Below are positions 1-9,000 of a stretch of 64,000 nucleotides of DNA, in pieces (the stretch's first letter is position 1; each line of letters starts with the position of its first letter). The stretch lies in assembly GCA_002355495.1 (NCBI GenBank), contig AP017424.1, forward strand, positions 7,257,501 through 7,321,500. Direction: 5' to 3'. A program made the translations under genes and the position numbers. Under the pieces are notes generated by a model that saw only the letters and a list, made by a program, of their open reading frames with translations, made no database searches and was not told the origin of the DNA. This stretch comes from Streptomyces laurentii. GTDB lineage: Bacteria; Actinomycetota; Actinomycetes; Streptomycetales; Streptomycetaceae.

Positions 1-2418
1 CGCCGCGACACCGACCTCGTCACCGGCATCCTCGGCATCCTGCGCGCCGGCGCCGCGTACGTCCCCCTGGACCCCGACTACCCGGCACAGCGGCTGGCGT
101 ACATGGCCGACGACGCGGGCCTCGCGGTGGTGGTCACCCAGAGCGGACTCGACGTGCCCGCGGCCGCGCTGACGCTGGACGACGACACCGACGGCGACCT
201 TCCCGTACCGGCCCTGACCGTCACGGCCGCCGACCTGGCCTACCTGATCTACACCTCGGGCTCGACCGGCGCGCCCAAGGCGGTCACCGTCCCGCACGGG
301 CAGGTCGTCCGGCTGCTGCGGGCCACCCGGGACTGGTTCGGGTTCGACGAGCGGGACGTGTGGACGCTGTTCCACTCGTACGCCTTCGACTTCTCCGTCT
401 GGGAACTGTGGGGCGCGCTCGTCCACGGCGGCCGGCTGGTCGTGGTGCCGTTCTGGCAGACCCGCTCGCCCGAGGACTTCCAGCGGCTGCTGGCCCGCGA
501 GAAGGTCACCGTGCTCAATCAGACCCCGGCCGCCTTCCGGCAGTTGGCCGCCGCGAACGAGGAGCGGCCGGAGCGACTCTCCCTGCGGTACGTGATCTTC
601 GGAGGCGACGCGCTCGATGTCGACGCCGTACGCCGCTGGTTCGACCGGCACGGCGAGGACCGGCCGCGGCTGGTCAACATGTACGGCATCACCGAGACCA
701 CGGTCCACGTCACGTACTGCCCGCTGACCCGGGAGCTGCTGCGGGACAACACCAGCCCCATTGGCGAGCCGATCCCCGACCTGTCGCTGTGGGTCGTCGA
801 CCCGGCCGGACAGCCCGCCCCCCTCGGCGTACCGGGCGAACTCCTCGTCGGCGGCGCCGGGTTGTCCTGGGGCTATCTGCACCGGCCCGGCCTGAGCGCC
901 GAACGCTTCGTCGCCGACCCGTTCGGCGCGCCCGGCGCCCGGCTCTACCGCTCCGGCGACCTCGCCCGGCGTCGCGCCGACGGCGGCCTCGAATACCTGG
1001 GCCGTATCGACCAGCAAGTCAAGATCCGCGGGTTCCGGATCGAACTCGGCGAGATCGAGACCGTACTCGCCGCACACCCGCACGTCGACCACGCGTGCGT
1101 GACCGTCCGCGACGACCGTCTCGTCGGCTACATGGTGGCCAAGCCGGGCGCCGACCTCGGCGACCTCACGGAACTCCGCGCGCACCTCGCGGCCCATCTG
1201 CCCGACTACATGGTGCCGTCCGCGCTCGTGCCGGTGGAACGCATCGGCATGACCGCCAACGGCAAGGTCGACCGGGCCGCGCTGCCCGCACCCGAGACGA
1301 GCCGCACCAGCGCGTTCGTCGCCCCGCGCGACGCCACCGAGCGGGCGGTCGCCCGCGTCTGGGCCGGTCTGCTCGGCACCGACCGGATCGGCGTCCACGA
1401 CAGCTTCTTCGACCTGGGAGGCAGCTCGCTCGACCTGACCCGGCTGCGGGCCGAGATCCGCCGCGAGTTCGGCGTCGAACTGGACGTACGCGACCTGTAC
1501 GCGACACCGACCGTGGAGAGGACCGCCATGCTGCTCGACCCGTCCCGCCGGAACCCGTCCGGGAAGCCGGACGCGCCGAACCAGCCGGGCCAGGCCGGCG
1601 TGTCCCGGACCTCACCCCTCGTACCGATCAAGCCCACCGGCAGCCGGCCGCCGCTCTTCCTCGTCCACGCCGTCGGCGGATCCGTGGTGCCGTACCTGCC
1701 GCTGGCCCGCCTGACCGACCCCGACCAGCCGCTGTACGGACTGGAGGACCCCGGCCTCGACGGCGGCCCGGTCACCACCTCGCTCACCGACCTGGCCGCG
1801 CACTACGTCGACGCGATCCGTGCCGTCCAGCCGCACGGCCCCTACCATCTCGGCGGCTGGTCCCTGGGCGGTCTGGTGGCCACGGAGATGGCCGGTCAGC
1901 TGACCGCCGCGGGCGAACCGGTCGCGCTGGTCGTCATGCTGGACACCGGAATGCCTCCGTACCTGGGCACGGACCTGCCGGACCGCGCGGCCCTCCTCGG
2001 CGGCTTCGTCCACGACCTGGCCGGCCAGGCGGGCGTCCCGGCACCCCCGTACGACGAGGCGGCGTTCCACGGCCTCGCGCCGGACCGCCAGGACGAGCTG
2101 CTGCTCGACCTCCTGGAGGGCGCCGGGCTCGTCCCGGCGGGCATCCGGGAGGACATGCGGGACCGGATCAGGGTCTTCGAGGCCAACACCCGCGCCCTGC
2201 TCCGCCACCGCCCGGGCCCGGTCGACGCCCGCCTCGTCCTGCTGTCCGCCCAGCAGCAGCCGCGCCGGCCGAAGACCCGCCCGTGGCGCGTCCTGGCCCG
2301 GCGCGGCTTCGAACTCCACACGGTCCCCGGCGACCACCACACCATGCTGCGACAGCCCCACCTGACGACCCTGGCGGAGAGCCTGCGGGGCATCCTGGAA
2401 CGGCTGAGCCAGTCCTGA
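1..2418 (+). CDS. NRPS, 3' part: A(Thr-like)-PCP-TE, partial at 5' end
   Basis: The reading frame is open from base 1, so only the end of the protein is present. It holds an adenylation domain from about motif A2 (GAAYVPLDPDYP), through A3 (YTSGSTGAPKA) to A10 (NGKVDRAALP). A carrier domain follows (FFDLGGSSL, phosphopantetheine Ser codon at 1426-1428), then a type I thioesterase with GWSLGG (catalytic Ser codon at 1861) and a GDHHTML histidine. Aligning the pocket by eye to GrsA gives DFWNIGMVHK, the classical threonine code. The module therefore adds Thr and releases the peptide by hydrolysis or (oligo)lactonisation, as in EntF-like enzymes. Catecholate siderophores of the griseobactin type also end with Thr-PCP-TE, but that identity is only a possibility. 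The next gene is a regulator and a hairpin lies just downstream, so this is the end of its operon. It is probably separate from the NRPS genes at the right of the window. Confidence 0.93.
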   Translation, partial: RRDTDLVTGILGILRAGAAYVPLDPDYPAQRLAYMADDAGLAVVVTQSGLDVPAAALTLDDDTDGDLPVPALTVTAADLAYLIYTSGSTGAPKAVTVPHGQVVRLLRATRDWFGFDERDVWTLFHSYAFDFSVWELWGALVHGGRLVVVPFWQTRSPEDFQRLLAREKVTVLNQTPAAFRQLAAANEERPERLSLRYVIFGGDALDVDAVRRWFDRHGEDRPRLVNMYGITETTVHVTYCPLTRELLRDNTSPIGEPIPDLSLWVVDPAGQPAPLGVPGELLVGGAGLSWGYLHRPGLSAERFVADPFGAPGARLYRSGDLARRRADGGLEYLGRIDQQVKIRGFRIELGEIETVLAAHPHVDHACVTVRDDRLVGYMVAKPGADLGDLTELRAHLAAHLPDYMVPSALVPVERIGMTANGKVDRAALPAPETSRTSAFVAPRDATERAVARVWAGLLGTDRIGVHDSFFDLGGSSLDLTRLRAEIRREFGVELDVRDLYATPTVERTAMLLDPSRRNPSGKPDAPNQPGQAGVSRTSPLVPIKPTGSRPPLFLVHAVGGSVVPYLPLARLTDPDQPLYGLEDPGLDGGPVTTSLTDLAAHYVDAIRAVQPHGPYHLGGWSLGGLVATEMAGQLTAAGEPVALVVMLDTGMPPYLGTDLPDRAALLGGFVHDLAGQAGVPAPPYDEAAFHGLAPDRQDELLLDLLEGAGLVPAGIREDMRDRIRVFEANTRALLRHRPGPVDARLVLLSAQQQPRRPKTRPWRVLARRGFELHTVPGDHHTMLRQPHLTTLAESLRGILERLSQS

Positions 2419-2431
2419 AGCGCGGCCCCGG

Positions 2432-2451
2432 CCGGGCGGGTTGCCGCCCGG
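2432..2451 (+). terminator. Hairpin after the NRPS gene
   Basis: A perfect inverted repeat, CCGGGCGG / CCGCCCGG with loop GTTG, starts 13 bases after the NRPS stop codon. There is no T-tract, which is usual for actinomycete terminators. It also lies just before the start of the next gene, so a role in that leader is possible. Confidence 0.5.
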
Positions 2452-2484
2452 TCCGCCGTCGTACGCTTGCGGCGAGGTGATGAC

Positions 2485-3714
2485 ATGTCGCTCCAAGAGA
2501 ACGTCCGGAACCATCGGCGACGCCGGGGATGGACGCAAGAACGACTCGCCGAAGAGGCCGATCTCTCGGTGGGCACCGTCCGCAAGGTGGAGCAGGGCGG
2601 AACCGCCTCGGTCGAGACGATCCACACACTCGCCCGCGCCCTCGGCACCACGACATCCAGCCTCTTCGCGTCCGAGGCGCCCGCACCCGTCCGCGAAGCC
2701 GAGGGCGACGGACCGAAGCTGACCGGGCTGCGCAGGGCGCTCATGCCTCCCATCGGACTGACGCCGGTGGCGGCCGATCACGCCGACCGGCGAGATCTCC
2801 ACTCGCTCCAATCGGACATCACCGACTCGCACCTCCTGTACCAGGCCGACCGCTACAACTCCGTGGCCAAGCGTCTGCCCGGCATCCTGCGCGCCGGTGA
2901 GGCGGCCGTAGCCCTGAGCGACGGAGACGAACGCCGGCAGGCGATCGCCACGCGCGCCTGCGCCTTCCTGCTGGCCGGGAAGTACCTCACCCAGGTCCGG
3001 CGCTACGACATGGCCTACCACGCCCTCTCGCGGGCCATCACGGACGCTCGCGGCATGGGCAGCACCCAACTGGCCGTCACGGGCGTCGTCGGGATGTGCT
3101 GGCTTCTCCTGCGTCAGGACCGTTTCGACGAGGCCGAACAACTGGCCACCGCCACGGCCGACCAGGTCGAGCCGCGTCTTTCGACCGCCACGCCGGCCCA
3201 GTGGGCCATCTGGGGCGAGCTCCTTCTGCGTGTGGCCTCCGCCGCGATGCGGAACAACCGACCGGATGTCGCCCAGCAGGCTCGGCGCATGGCGGCGACG
3301 GCTGCCAGCGCTCTGGATCGCGAGCACGTCGACTTCCAGGAGCACTGGGCCACGTTCGGGCCGGTGACGGCCGAGACGAAACGCATCGAGGACCTGTCCC
3401 TGATCGGAGACGCGCGCGGCGTGTTGAACCTGGCCGACACGGGGCTCGTCGGCGCCCAGGCGCTCGCGGCATACGGCCGGCCGGGCATGAACACCTGGGG
3501 ACGCCATCGCCTGGACGTGGCGCGAGCGCACGTACAACTCGGTTCGCACCAGGACGCGATGAACGAGCTGACCGGCCTCAAGGCGACAGCCTCGGAGTGG
3601 CTGAGGCATCAGAACATCGCACGCCACGTCATGGGGGACATCCTCGCGAAGCGCAAGCGCACGCTGACGGACGACATGCGTGAGATGGCCTCTCACCTGG
3701 GCATCGTCGGCTGA
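2485..3714 (+). CDS. XRE-family HTH regulator with TPR-like C-terminal region
   Basis: The product has 409 residues. Residues 1-65 form a helix-turn-helix of the Cro/C1 type (QENVRNHRRRRGWTQERLAEEADLS, then VRKVEQGG). The remaining 340 residues are alanine-rich helical repeats resembling the TPR-type sensor region of many Streptomyces XRE regulators. The ATG at 2485 was chosen over an in-frame TTG at 2467 because GGCGAGGTG sits at the right distance in front of it. The following short gene is on the same strand 93 bases downstream, an arrangement often seen in Streptomyces for HTH/small-protein pairs. The protein probably binds DNA and responds to a peptide or protein partner. No ligand can be inferred, and nothing links it to the NRPS genes apart from position. 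Confidence 0.85.
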   Translation: MSLQENVRNHRRRRGWTQERLAEEADLSVGTVRKVEQGGTASVETIHTLARALGTTTSSLFASEAPAPVREAEGDGPKLTGLRRALMPPIGLTPVAADHADRRDLHSLQSDITDSHLLYQADRYNSVAKRLPGILRAGEAAVALSDGDERRQAIATRACAFLLAGKYLTQVRRYDMAYHALSRAITDARGMGSTQLAVTGVVGMCWLLLRQDRFDEAEQLATATADQVEPRLSTATPAQWAIWGELLLRVASAAMRNNRPDVAQQARRMAATAASALDREHVDFQEHWATFGPVTAETKRIEDLSLIGDARGVLNLADTGLVGAQALAAYGRPGMNTWGRHRLDVARAHVQLGSHQDAMNELTGLKATASEWLRHQNIARHVMGDILAKRKRTLTDDMREMASHLGIVG

Positions 3715-3807
3715 CTACCACGCTGCCTGGCACCTCGCGACCGCCGGCCGGAGAAGTCCCACCCAGCGTGTCTGGGCGACTTCCGCGCGCCACCGTAGCT
3801 TCGGATC

Positions 3808-4059
3808 ATGGCAACAACAGAGGACAACGGAACGACCATTGCGCCCAAGGACTGTGTGCTCGGCGCCTTGATGATGGACGTCGGCCGCGGTGTGGCCGGC
3901 ATCGTCATGGGACGGGATGACGGGGTCCGCGTACAGCTCCGCCCGCTCAACGGCGGCCGGGAGTGGGACGCGGACCGCGTTCGGCACCTGACGTCACACG
4001 AGGAGCTGCGCGTCCGTTGTGCTGCGCGCAACGAGATGATGAGGAGGCGCGGCCTGTGA
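3808..4059 (+). CDS. Small hypothetical protein next to the XRE regulator
   Basis: This gene encodes 83 residues starting MATTEDNG, with the core VLGALMMDVGRGVAGIVMGRDDGVRVQLRPLNGG and an Arg-rich C-terminus. The ATG is preceded by GCTTCGGATC, a weak ribosome site. There is no signal peptide and no membrane segment. The glycine-rich centre suggests a small beta-barrel-like domain, but no family is recognised. Its codon use is typical of the genome, and its position directly after a large XRE regulator recurs in streptomycetes, so it is probably a real, co-functioning protein of unknown role. Confidence 0.7.
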   Translation: MATTEDNGTTIAPKDCVLGALMMDVGRGVAGIVMGRDDGVRVQLRPLNGGREWDADRVRHLTSHEELRVRCAARNEMMRRRGL

Positions 4060-4359
4060 GCGGTCCGACGACGATCATCAACCCCATGCTCCCGGACCGC
4101 TCCGTGACAACCGGACGGCCGAACCAACCGAGCCCGGCCGGCCCGAAAGACGTGGGCCGTGGGCCGCTCAGGAGCCCGGTGACAGGACTCGGCCCGGCAG
4201 ATAGCGGACCGGACTTCGGCCAGAACACCGATGGACTCCACGGTCCGCCACGGTGGAGACTTCGGGCTGCCCCGTCAGTCGGCCCGGCCGGAAGTACCCT
4301 TCGGACCGACCCGGCCGGACGGCACTATTCTCCCGGCTCCTTCCGCTCAGGAGGAACTT
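4060..4359. other. 300-base intergenic region upstream of the M23-type gene
   Basis: No gene-like codon pattern was found. The last part holds the ribosome-binding site of the next gene (CAGGAGGAA at 4348-4356). An in-frame ATG at 4231 exists but has no ribosome site and would place non-signal sequence in front of a clear signal peptide. The promoter of the secreted protein must lie here, but no convincing -35/-10 pair was found. Confidence 0.5.
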
Positions 4360-5856
4360 GTGCGAGTCATCCGCAGATCCCGCGCCACCTTCCGGCGTCT
4401 CGTCGTGAGCGCCGTCGCCGTGGCCTCCCTGGTCGGCTCCGGTCTCGTCTCCGCCCAGCCCGCGATGGCAGCTCCGGTGTTCCAAGCACCGTTCGCTTGC
4501 GGTGAGACATGGCGCGGAGCCACCCGGTCGGACCACAACGACTACCACTCGATCGACTTCAACTGGGGTTCGGGCAGCGACGACTACCTGCGCCCGGTGC
4601 ATGCCAGCGCTGCCGGCAAAGTGACCGGATCCGGTGTCTACAACGACGGTGTGTCCTACGTCCTCGTCGACCACGGCGGCGGCTGGGCCACCCGGTACCT
4701 GCACATGCAGGTCGGCAGCCTGCTGCCGGTCGGCACCACGGTGCGGATGGGTCAGGTGGTCGGCAAGGTCAGCGATGTCGGCTCACCCGGCGCGTACCAC
4801 CTGCACTTCGAGCAGCGCTACAACGGCGAGATCGTCGCGGCCACGTTCGACGGCGTGCCCTTCTCCTACCCCGACCAGTCCGTCACCAGCCGGAACTGCG
4901 GTGGCGCCGCGTCCGGCGGCTTCGGAGACTGGTCGGGGGACGGCAAGGCGGACGTGCTGGCCCGGCAAGCCTCCACTGGCAACCTGTACCTCTACAAGGG
5001 CACGGGCGCGGGCAAGCTCCAGACAGGCAACACCCAGATCGGCAGCGGCTGGGGCGGGATGGACGCCCTTGTACGCCACGGCGATTTCGACGGCGACGGC
5101 TCCGAGGACGTGGTGGCACGGGAAGCCTCCACCGGTGATCTCTACCTCTACCGGGGCAACGGCACGGGTGGATTCCAGACCGGCAACACGAAGATCGACA
5201 ACGGCTGGAACGGTATGGACGCCATCCTCAGCCCCGGAGATTTCGACGGAGATGGCAACGCCGACATCCTTGCGCGTCAAGAAGCCACCGGTGATCTCTA
5301 CCTCTACCGGGGCAATGGCGCCGGAGGGCTCCAGACCGGCAACACGAAGATCGACAACGGCTGGAACGGTATGGACGCCATCCTCAGCCCCGGAGATTTC
5401 GACGGAGATGGCAACGCCGACATCCTTGCGCGTCAAGAAGCCACCGGTGATCTCTACCTCTACCGGGGCAATGGCGCCGGAGGGCTCCAGACCGGCAACA
5501 CGAAGATCGACAACGGCTGGAACGGTATGGACGCCATCCTCAGCCCCGGAGATTTCGACGGAGATGGCAACGCCGACATCCTTGCGCGTCAAGAAGCCAC
5601 CGGTGATCTCTACCTCTACCGGGGCAATGGCGCCGGAGGGCTCCAGACCGGCAACACGAAGATCGACAACGGCTGGAACGGTATGGACGCCATCCTCAGC
5701 CCCGGAGATTTCGACGGAGATGGCAACGCCGACATCCTTGCGCGTCAAGAAGCCACCGGTGATCTCTACCTCTACCGGGGCAATGGCGCCGGTGGACTTC
5801 AGACCGGCAACACGAAGATCGACAACGGCTGGAACGGCATGAACGCCGTCTTCTGA
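4360..5856 (+). CDS. Secreted M23-type metallopeptidase-like protein with C-terminal FG-GAP/VCBS repeats
   Basis: The product has 498 residues from a GTG at 4360, preceded by GGAGGAA. The N-terminus is a typical Sec signal: Arg-rich start, hydrophobic VVSAVAVASLVGSGLVS, cleavage likely after AMA near residue 37. A lysostaphin/M23-like domain follows, with H-x-x-x-D around HSIDF and the zinc-binding H-L-H in GAYHLHFEQ. This family cuts peptidoglycan cross-bridges or acts as a wall-binding regulator. From about residue 185 to the end are six units of 52 residues of FG-GAP/VCBS type (GDFDGDGNADILARQEATGDLYLYRGNG), which should form a beta-propeller-like domain with D-x-D-G-D calcium loops. The last four units are almost identical at DNA level. 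It is probably an exported wall-associated enzyme, unconnected with the peptide cluster. Confidence 0.85.
   Translation: MRVIRRSRATFRRLVVSAVAVASLVGSGLVSAQPAMAAPVFQAPFACGETWRGATRSDHNDYHSIDFNWGSGSDDYLRPVHASAAGKVTGSGVYNDGVSYVLVDHGGGWATRYLHMQVGSLLPVGTTVRMGQVVGKVSDVGSPGAYHLHFEQRYNGEIVAATFDGVPFSYPDQSVTSRNCGGAASGGFGDWSGDGKADVLARQASTGNLYLYKGTGAGKLQTGNTQIGSGWGGMDALVRHGDFDGDGSEDVVAREASTGDLYLYRGNGTGGFQTGNTKIDNGWNGMDAILSPGDFDGDGNADILARQEATGDLYLYRGNGAGGLQTGNTKIDNGWNGMDAILSPGDFDGDGNADILARQEATGDLYLYRGNGAGGLQTGNTKIDNGWNGMDAILSPGDFDGDGNADILARQEATGDLYLYRGNGAGGLQTGNTKIDNGWNGMDAILSPGDFDGDGNADILARQEATGDLYLYRGNGAGGLQTGNTKIDNGWNGMNAVF
5221..5844 (+). repeat. Four 156-bp tandem units inside the M23/FG-GAP gene
   Basis: Units begin at 5221, 5377, 5533 and 5689 with GCCATCCTCAGCCCCGG, an exact period of 156 bp (52 codons). 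Units 1-3 appear base-for-base identical; the fourth diverges only near its end. Two more diverged units precede them (about 4909-5220). Identity even at synonymous positions points to very recent expansion or gene conversion, and copy number may vary between strains or be collapsed in assemblies. Confidence 0.95.
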
Positions 5857-5868
5857 GCGCGGCGGTCC

Positions 5869-5924
5869 TGAAGGCCGAGGCCACGCTTCCCGCATCCGCC
5901 GGGCCTACACGGCCTCGGACTTCA
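5869..5924. terminator. Long imperfect hairpin between convergent genes
   Basis: TGAAGGCCGAGGCC (5869-5882) and GGCCTCGGACTTCA (5911-5924) are complementary at 13 of 14 positions with a 28-base loop. The hairpin lies between the stop codons of two convergent genes and could act as a bidirectional terminator. The large loop makes it weaker than a textbook terminator. Confidence 0.45.
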
Positions 5925-6031
5925 AGATCCTGACCAGTCCGGAAGCGGCAGGCTCCGGCAGGAACAGGGCGGTCCGCGCATGGGGGGCGGATCTCCGGGG
6001 ACCTTGGCATCAAGGCGTTGGTGCCGCTGTC

Positions 6032-9000
6032 TCAAGTGATGGGACAGCTCCGGGTGAAGGGGATGTCGGGCAGGAAGGTCTTCCATGCCGCCTTCGAGAG
6101 GGGGCCGTTCGCTCGCCGGCAGACCGTGGTGGCCGCGGTGCGCGGGTCGATTCGGTATGCCGCGAGATCCACGTGTTCTCCTGACACCCGCAAGGTGGAG
6201 CCGTCGGCGCTGAAGCCCAGGGCCGTGACGAAGTCCCCGGCCGTGGGCATGGGAAGGCCCAGCGGCATGCGGGAGTCGACATCCCAGATCTGGATGGTGC
6301 CTCCGGCTTCGACCGCCAGCAGCCGCGAGTCCGGGGAGAAAGCCAGGCTGGTGACCACGGGCGGCGGGTAGGAGAGGTCCGCGGGCTTCACCTCCCCGAT
6401 GAGTTCGCAGGCCTGCCCGTCCCACAACATCACACGTCCCGTCTCGTCTCCGGTGGCCAGCAGCGCGCCGTTCGGACTGAAGGTCAGGGCGATACCCGAA
6501 CTGCGGACGCGTCGTTCCACCGCGGGCCGACCGTCCCGTCGTAGGTCCCGGACCGCGCCGTCGGAGGTGACGAACATGCTGCCATCGGGGGCTACGCCGA
6601 GTGCGTTGCCCTGGACTCCGGGCCAGGATCTGACTACTGCGCGGCGGCGTGGATCCCACAGGTGGGTCGAGCCGAGGGTCGGGGGCTGGGTCAGGAGCAG
6701 GAACCGGCCGTCGGACGTGTAGCTCACCGCGCCGAGTTCCGGAAGGCCGGGAATGCGGCCCTCGGGCACGACGAGGTCCTGGGTGTCGGTGACACGACGT
6801 CGGTTCACGTCCCAGAAAGCCATATGTGGGGGCGTGGGCTGCTCGATGTCCCCCGACTGGATCCCGTACACGAGTACGCGGCTGTCGGGTCGGAACGCGA
6901 GGAGCGGCTCGCAGAGGGTGTAGGGGTTTCCTGGAGGCCCGCAGGGCATGGAGGGCAGCTCGGTCCAGCCGCCGGCGGGCCGGAGGTCGCGGAGGCGGAA
7001 GCTCATCCGGTTTCCTTGCTGGCGTGCGACCACGAGAAGGGTGCCGTCGGCGCTGAACCGGGCGCCGGTGGCTGGGGCGGGCCGCCACTCGGGGGCCAGG
7101 ATGCGACGTATGTCGAGCGTGCGTACGGCACTTCCCCAGTGGAGTGACGAAGGAGCTCCGACCATATAGGACAGACGGCCGGCCGCGAGGTCGAAGCGCA
7201 GCTGGCCGGCGTCCTCGCCTGCGAGCGGGAACCGGTATACCGGCCGGCGTTGCGTCTCCGGGCCGATGCGCCAGATCAGCAGCTCTTTTCGGTCCGTCGC
7301 CGCCACGAATCGTCCGTCAGGGCTGAAGCGGACCTCGGTGGGTTTGGGGTGGGTGACCAGGCGTCGCTCTTTGCCTGTGGCAAGTTCCCAGGAGCGGATT
7401 CCGTCGCCGTCGGCCAGTACGAGGGCGCGGGAGTCGTGGGTGAACTGCGCCGCCTCGTTGACGCATGCGTCGCGGGACATGGTGGGCGCCCACGGTGCGT
7501 CGAGTCTGCGGCGCCGTGCCACGTCCCAGAGCTGCAGGGGCTCTCCCGGCAGGCACCAGGCCAGCAGAGCGTCGTCGCGGCTGATGACCACGTCCTGGAC
7601 GAGCAGCACGTCGCGCTTCTCGTCGGTGTGCTGACGCTCCAGGGCGGAGGAGGTGGCCGGGACGAACCCGTCGCCGTTTCGGGACTCGCGCCAGGGCAGG
7701 GGAGGAAGCGACAGTCGGACCGCTCCGGTGGCCGTGTCGCGTAGGACGGTGCGCATCCTGCGGGGCGTGCCTGGGGCGGGCGGGGCGGTCTCGTAGGTGA
7801 CGAGGAGCCGCCCGCTCGGCCCCAAGTTGGCTCCGCCGCCAAGCTCCGTCGACAGAGGCCGTCCCGTACGGCCGGTGGCGAGGTCCCGGAGGCCGACCCT
7901 GCGGGGGCTGGACGTGTCTTCGCCGAAGTCCAGGACCCGTGGTCCGTCGCTTCTCATGGGCGCCGTGTGGTTCAGCGAGGCACCGAGGCCCGGCATGACG
8001 CGCCGCTGCCGCCCCGTCCGTACGTCCCACTCGACGACGCTCTTGCTGCCGATACTGAGCAGGGTGCGGCCGTCGTCGCTCAGGCGCCGCATCGTGTCGC
8101 CGGAGGTGTCGGGGTCGGTGAACAGGTTCTGCTGGGGTTGCGTCATGGCGCTCAGCAGGGTCGCCCTCGTCTCGGGCAGATCGGCCACGTTCCAGGCCGC
8201 GAGGCTCAGCCGCATGGAGGTGACCGGGTCGGATTGGCGCAGGCTCTCGGCTGTGCCCGCGATGCGGCGCGCCTCGTGCTCGACGCGGCGCCGTTCGCTG
8301 ATCCGGTTCTGCTGCCAGGCCACCAGCCCCACCAGCACGGCGAGTGCCAGCAGGACCGACAGCGCGCCGACGCCTACACGGCTGCGGCGCTGTGCGCGCA
8401 GAGCCGCCCTGTTGCTCGCGGCGAGGAACCGGGCCTCCAGCGCCGTGAGTTCGCCGCTCGGATCCGGCCGCTCCGGGAAGTACTCCCGTGCGGTGGTCAG
8501 CCGCAGGCCCCGGTACAGAGCCCCGGGGTCGCGGCCGAGCGCGTGCCACCCGACAGCGGCCTCGGTGAGGTGGCGGTGGCAGCGGATTCGCTCTCGGTCC
8601 TCGTCGATCCAGCCGCGCAGGCGTGGCCAGGCGGTGAGCAGTGCCTCATGGGCGAGGTCGACGGTGTCGTGGTCGAGGGTGATCAGGCGGGCGCGGACGA
8701 GCCGCTCGACGACGACGGCCAGGTCACCGGCTCCGTGGGATTCCTCCGGCTGGTCGGCCCGTTCCGCTTCTCCTGCCCGTTCTCGACCGGCGTGTTCGTC
8801 CGCGGGGAGGCCCAGTTCGGCGCGGGGGACCGGACGGCGGGTGTCCTGGGCACCCTGGCCGGGGGTGACCAGGCGCAGCAGCAGATGGCGGGCTGTCCGG
8901 CGCTGAGCGGGGCTGAGCCGCTCGTAGCATTCCTCGGCGGTATGGGCGATCGCGCCGGCCAGGCCGCCCGTCTCGTGGTACGCCGACTCGGTCAGCGTGC

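Noticed and set aside
1612..3696. Long open frame on the minus strand, 694 codons
   Set aside because: It crosses the 3' end of a clear NRPS gene and the XRE regulator antisense. Its translation is Arg/Gly/Pro-rich with no motifs, an effect of GC-rich third positions.
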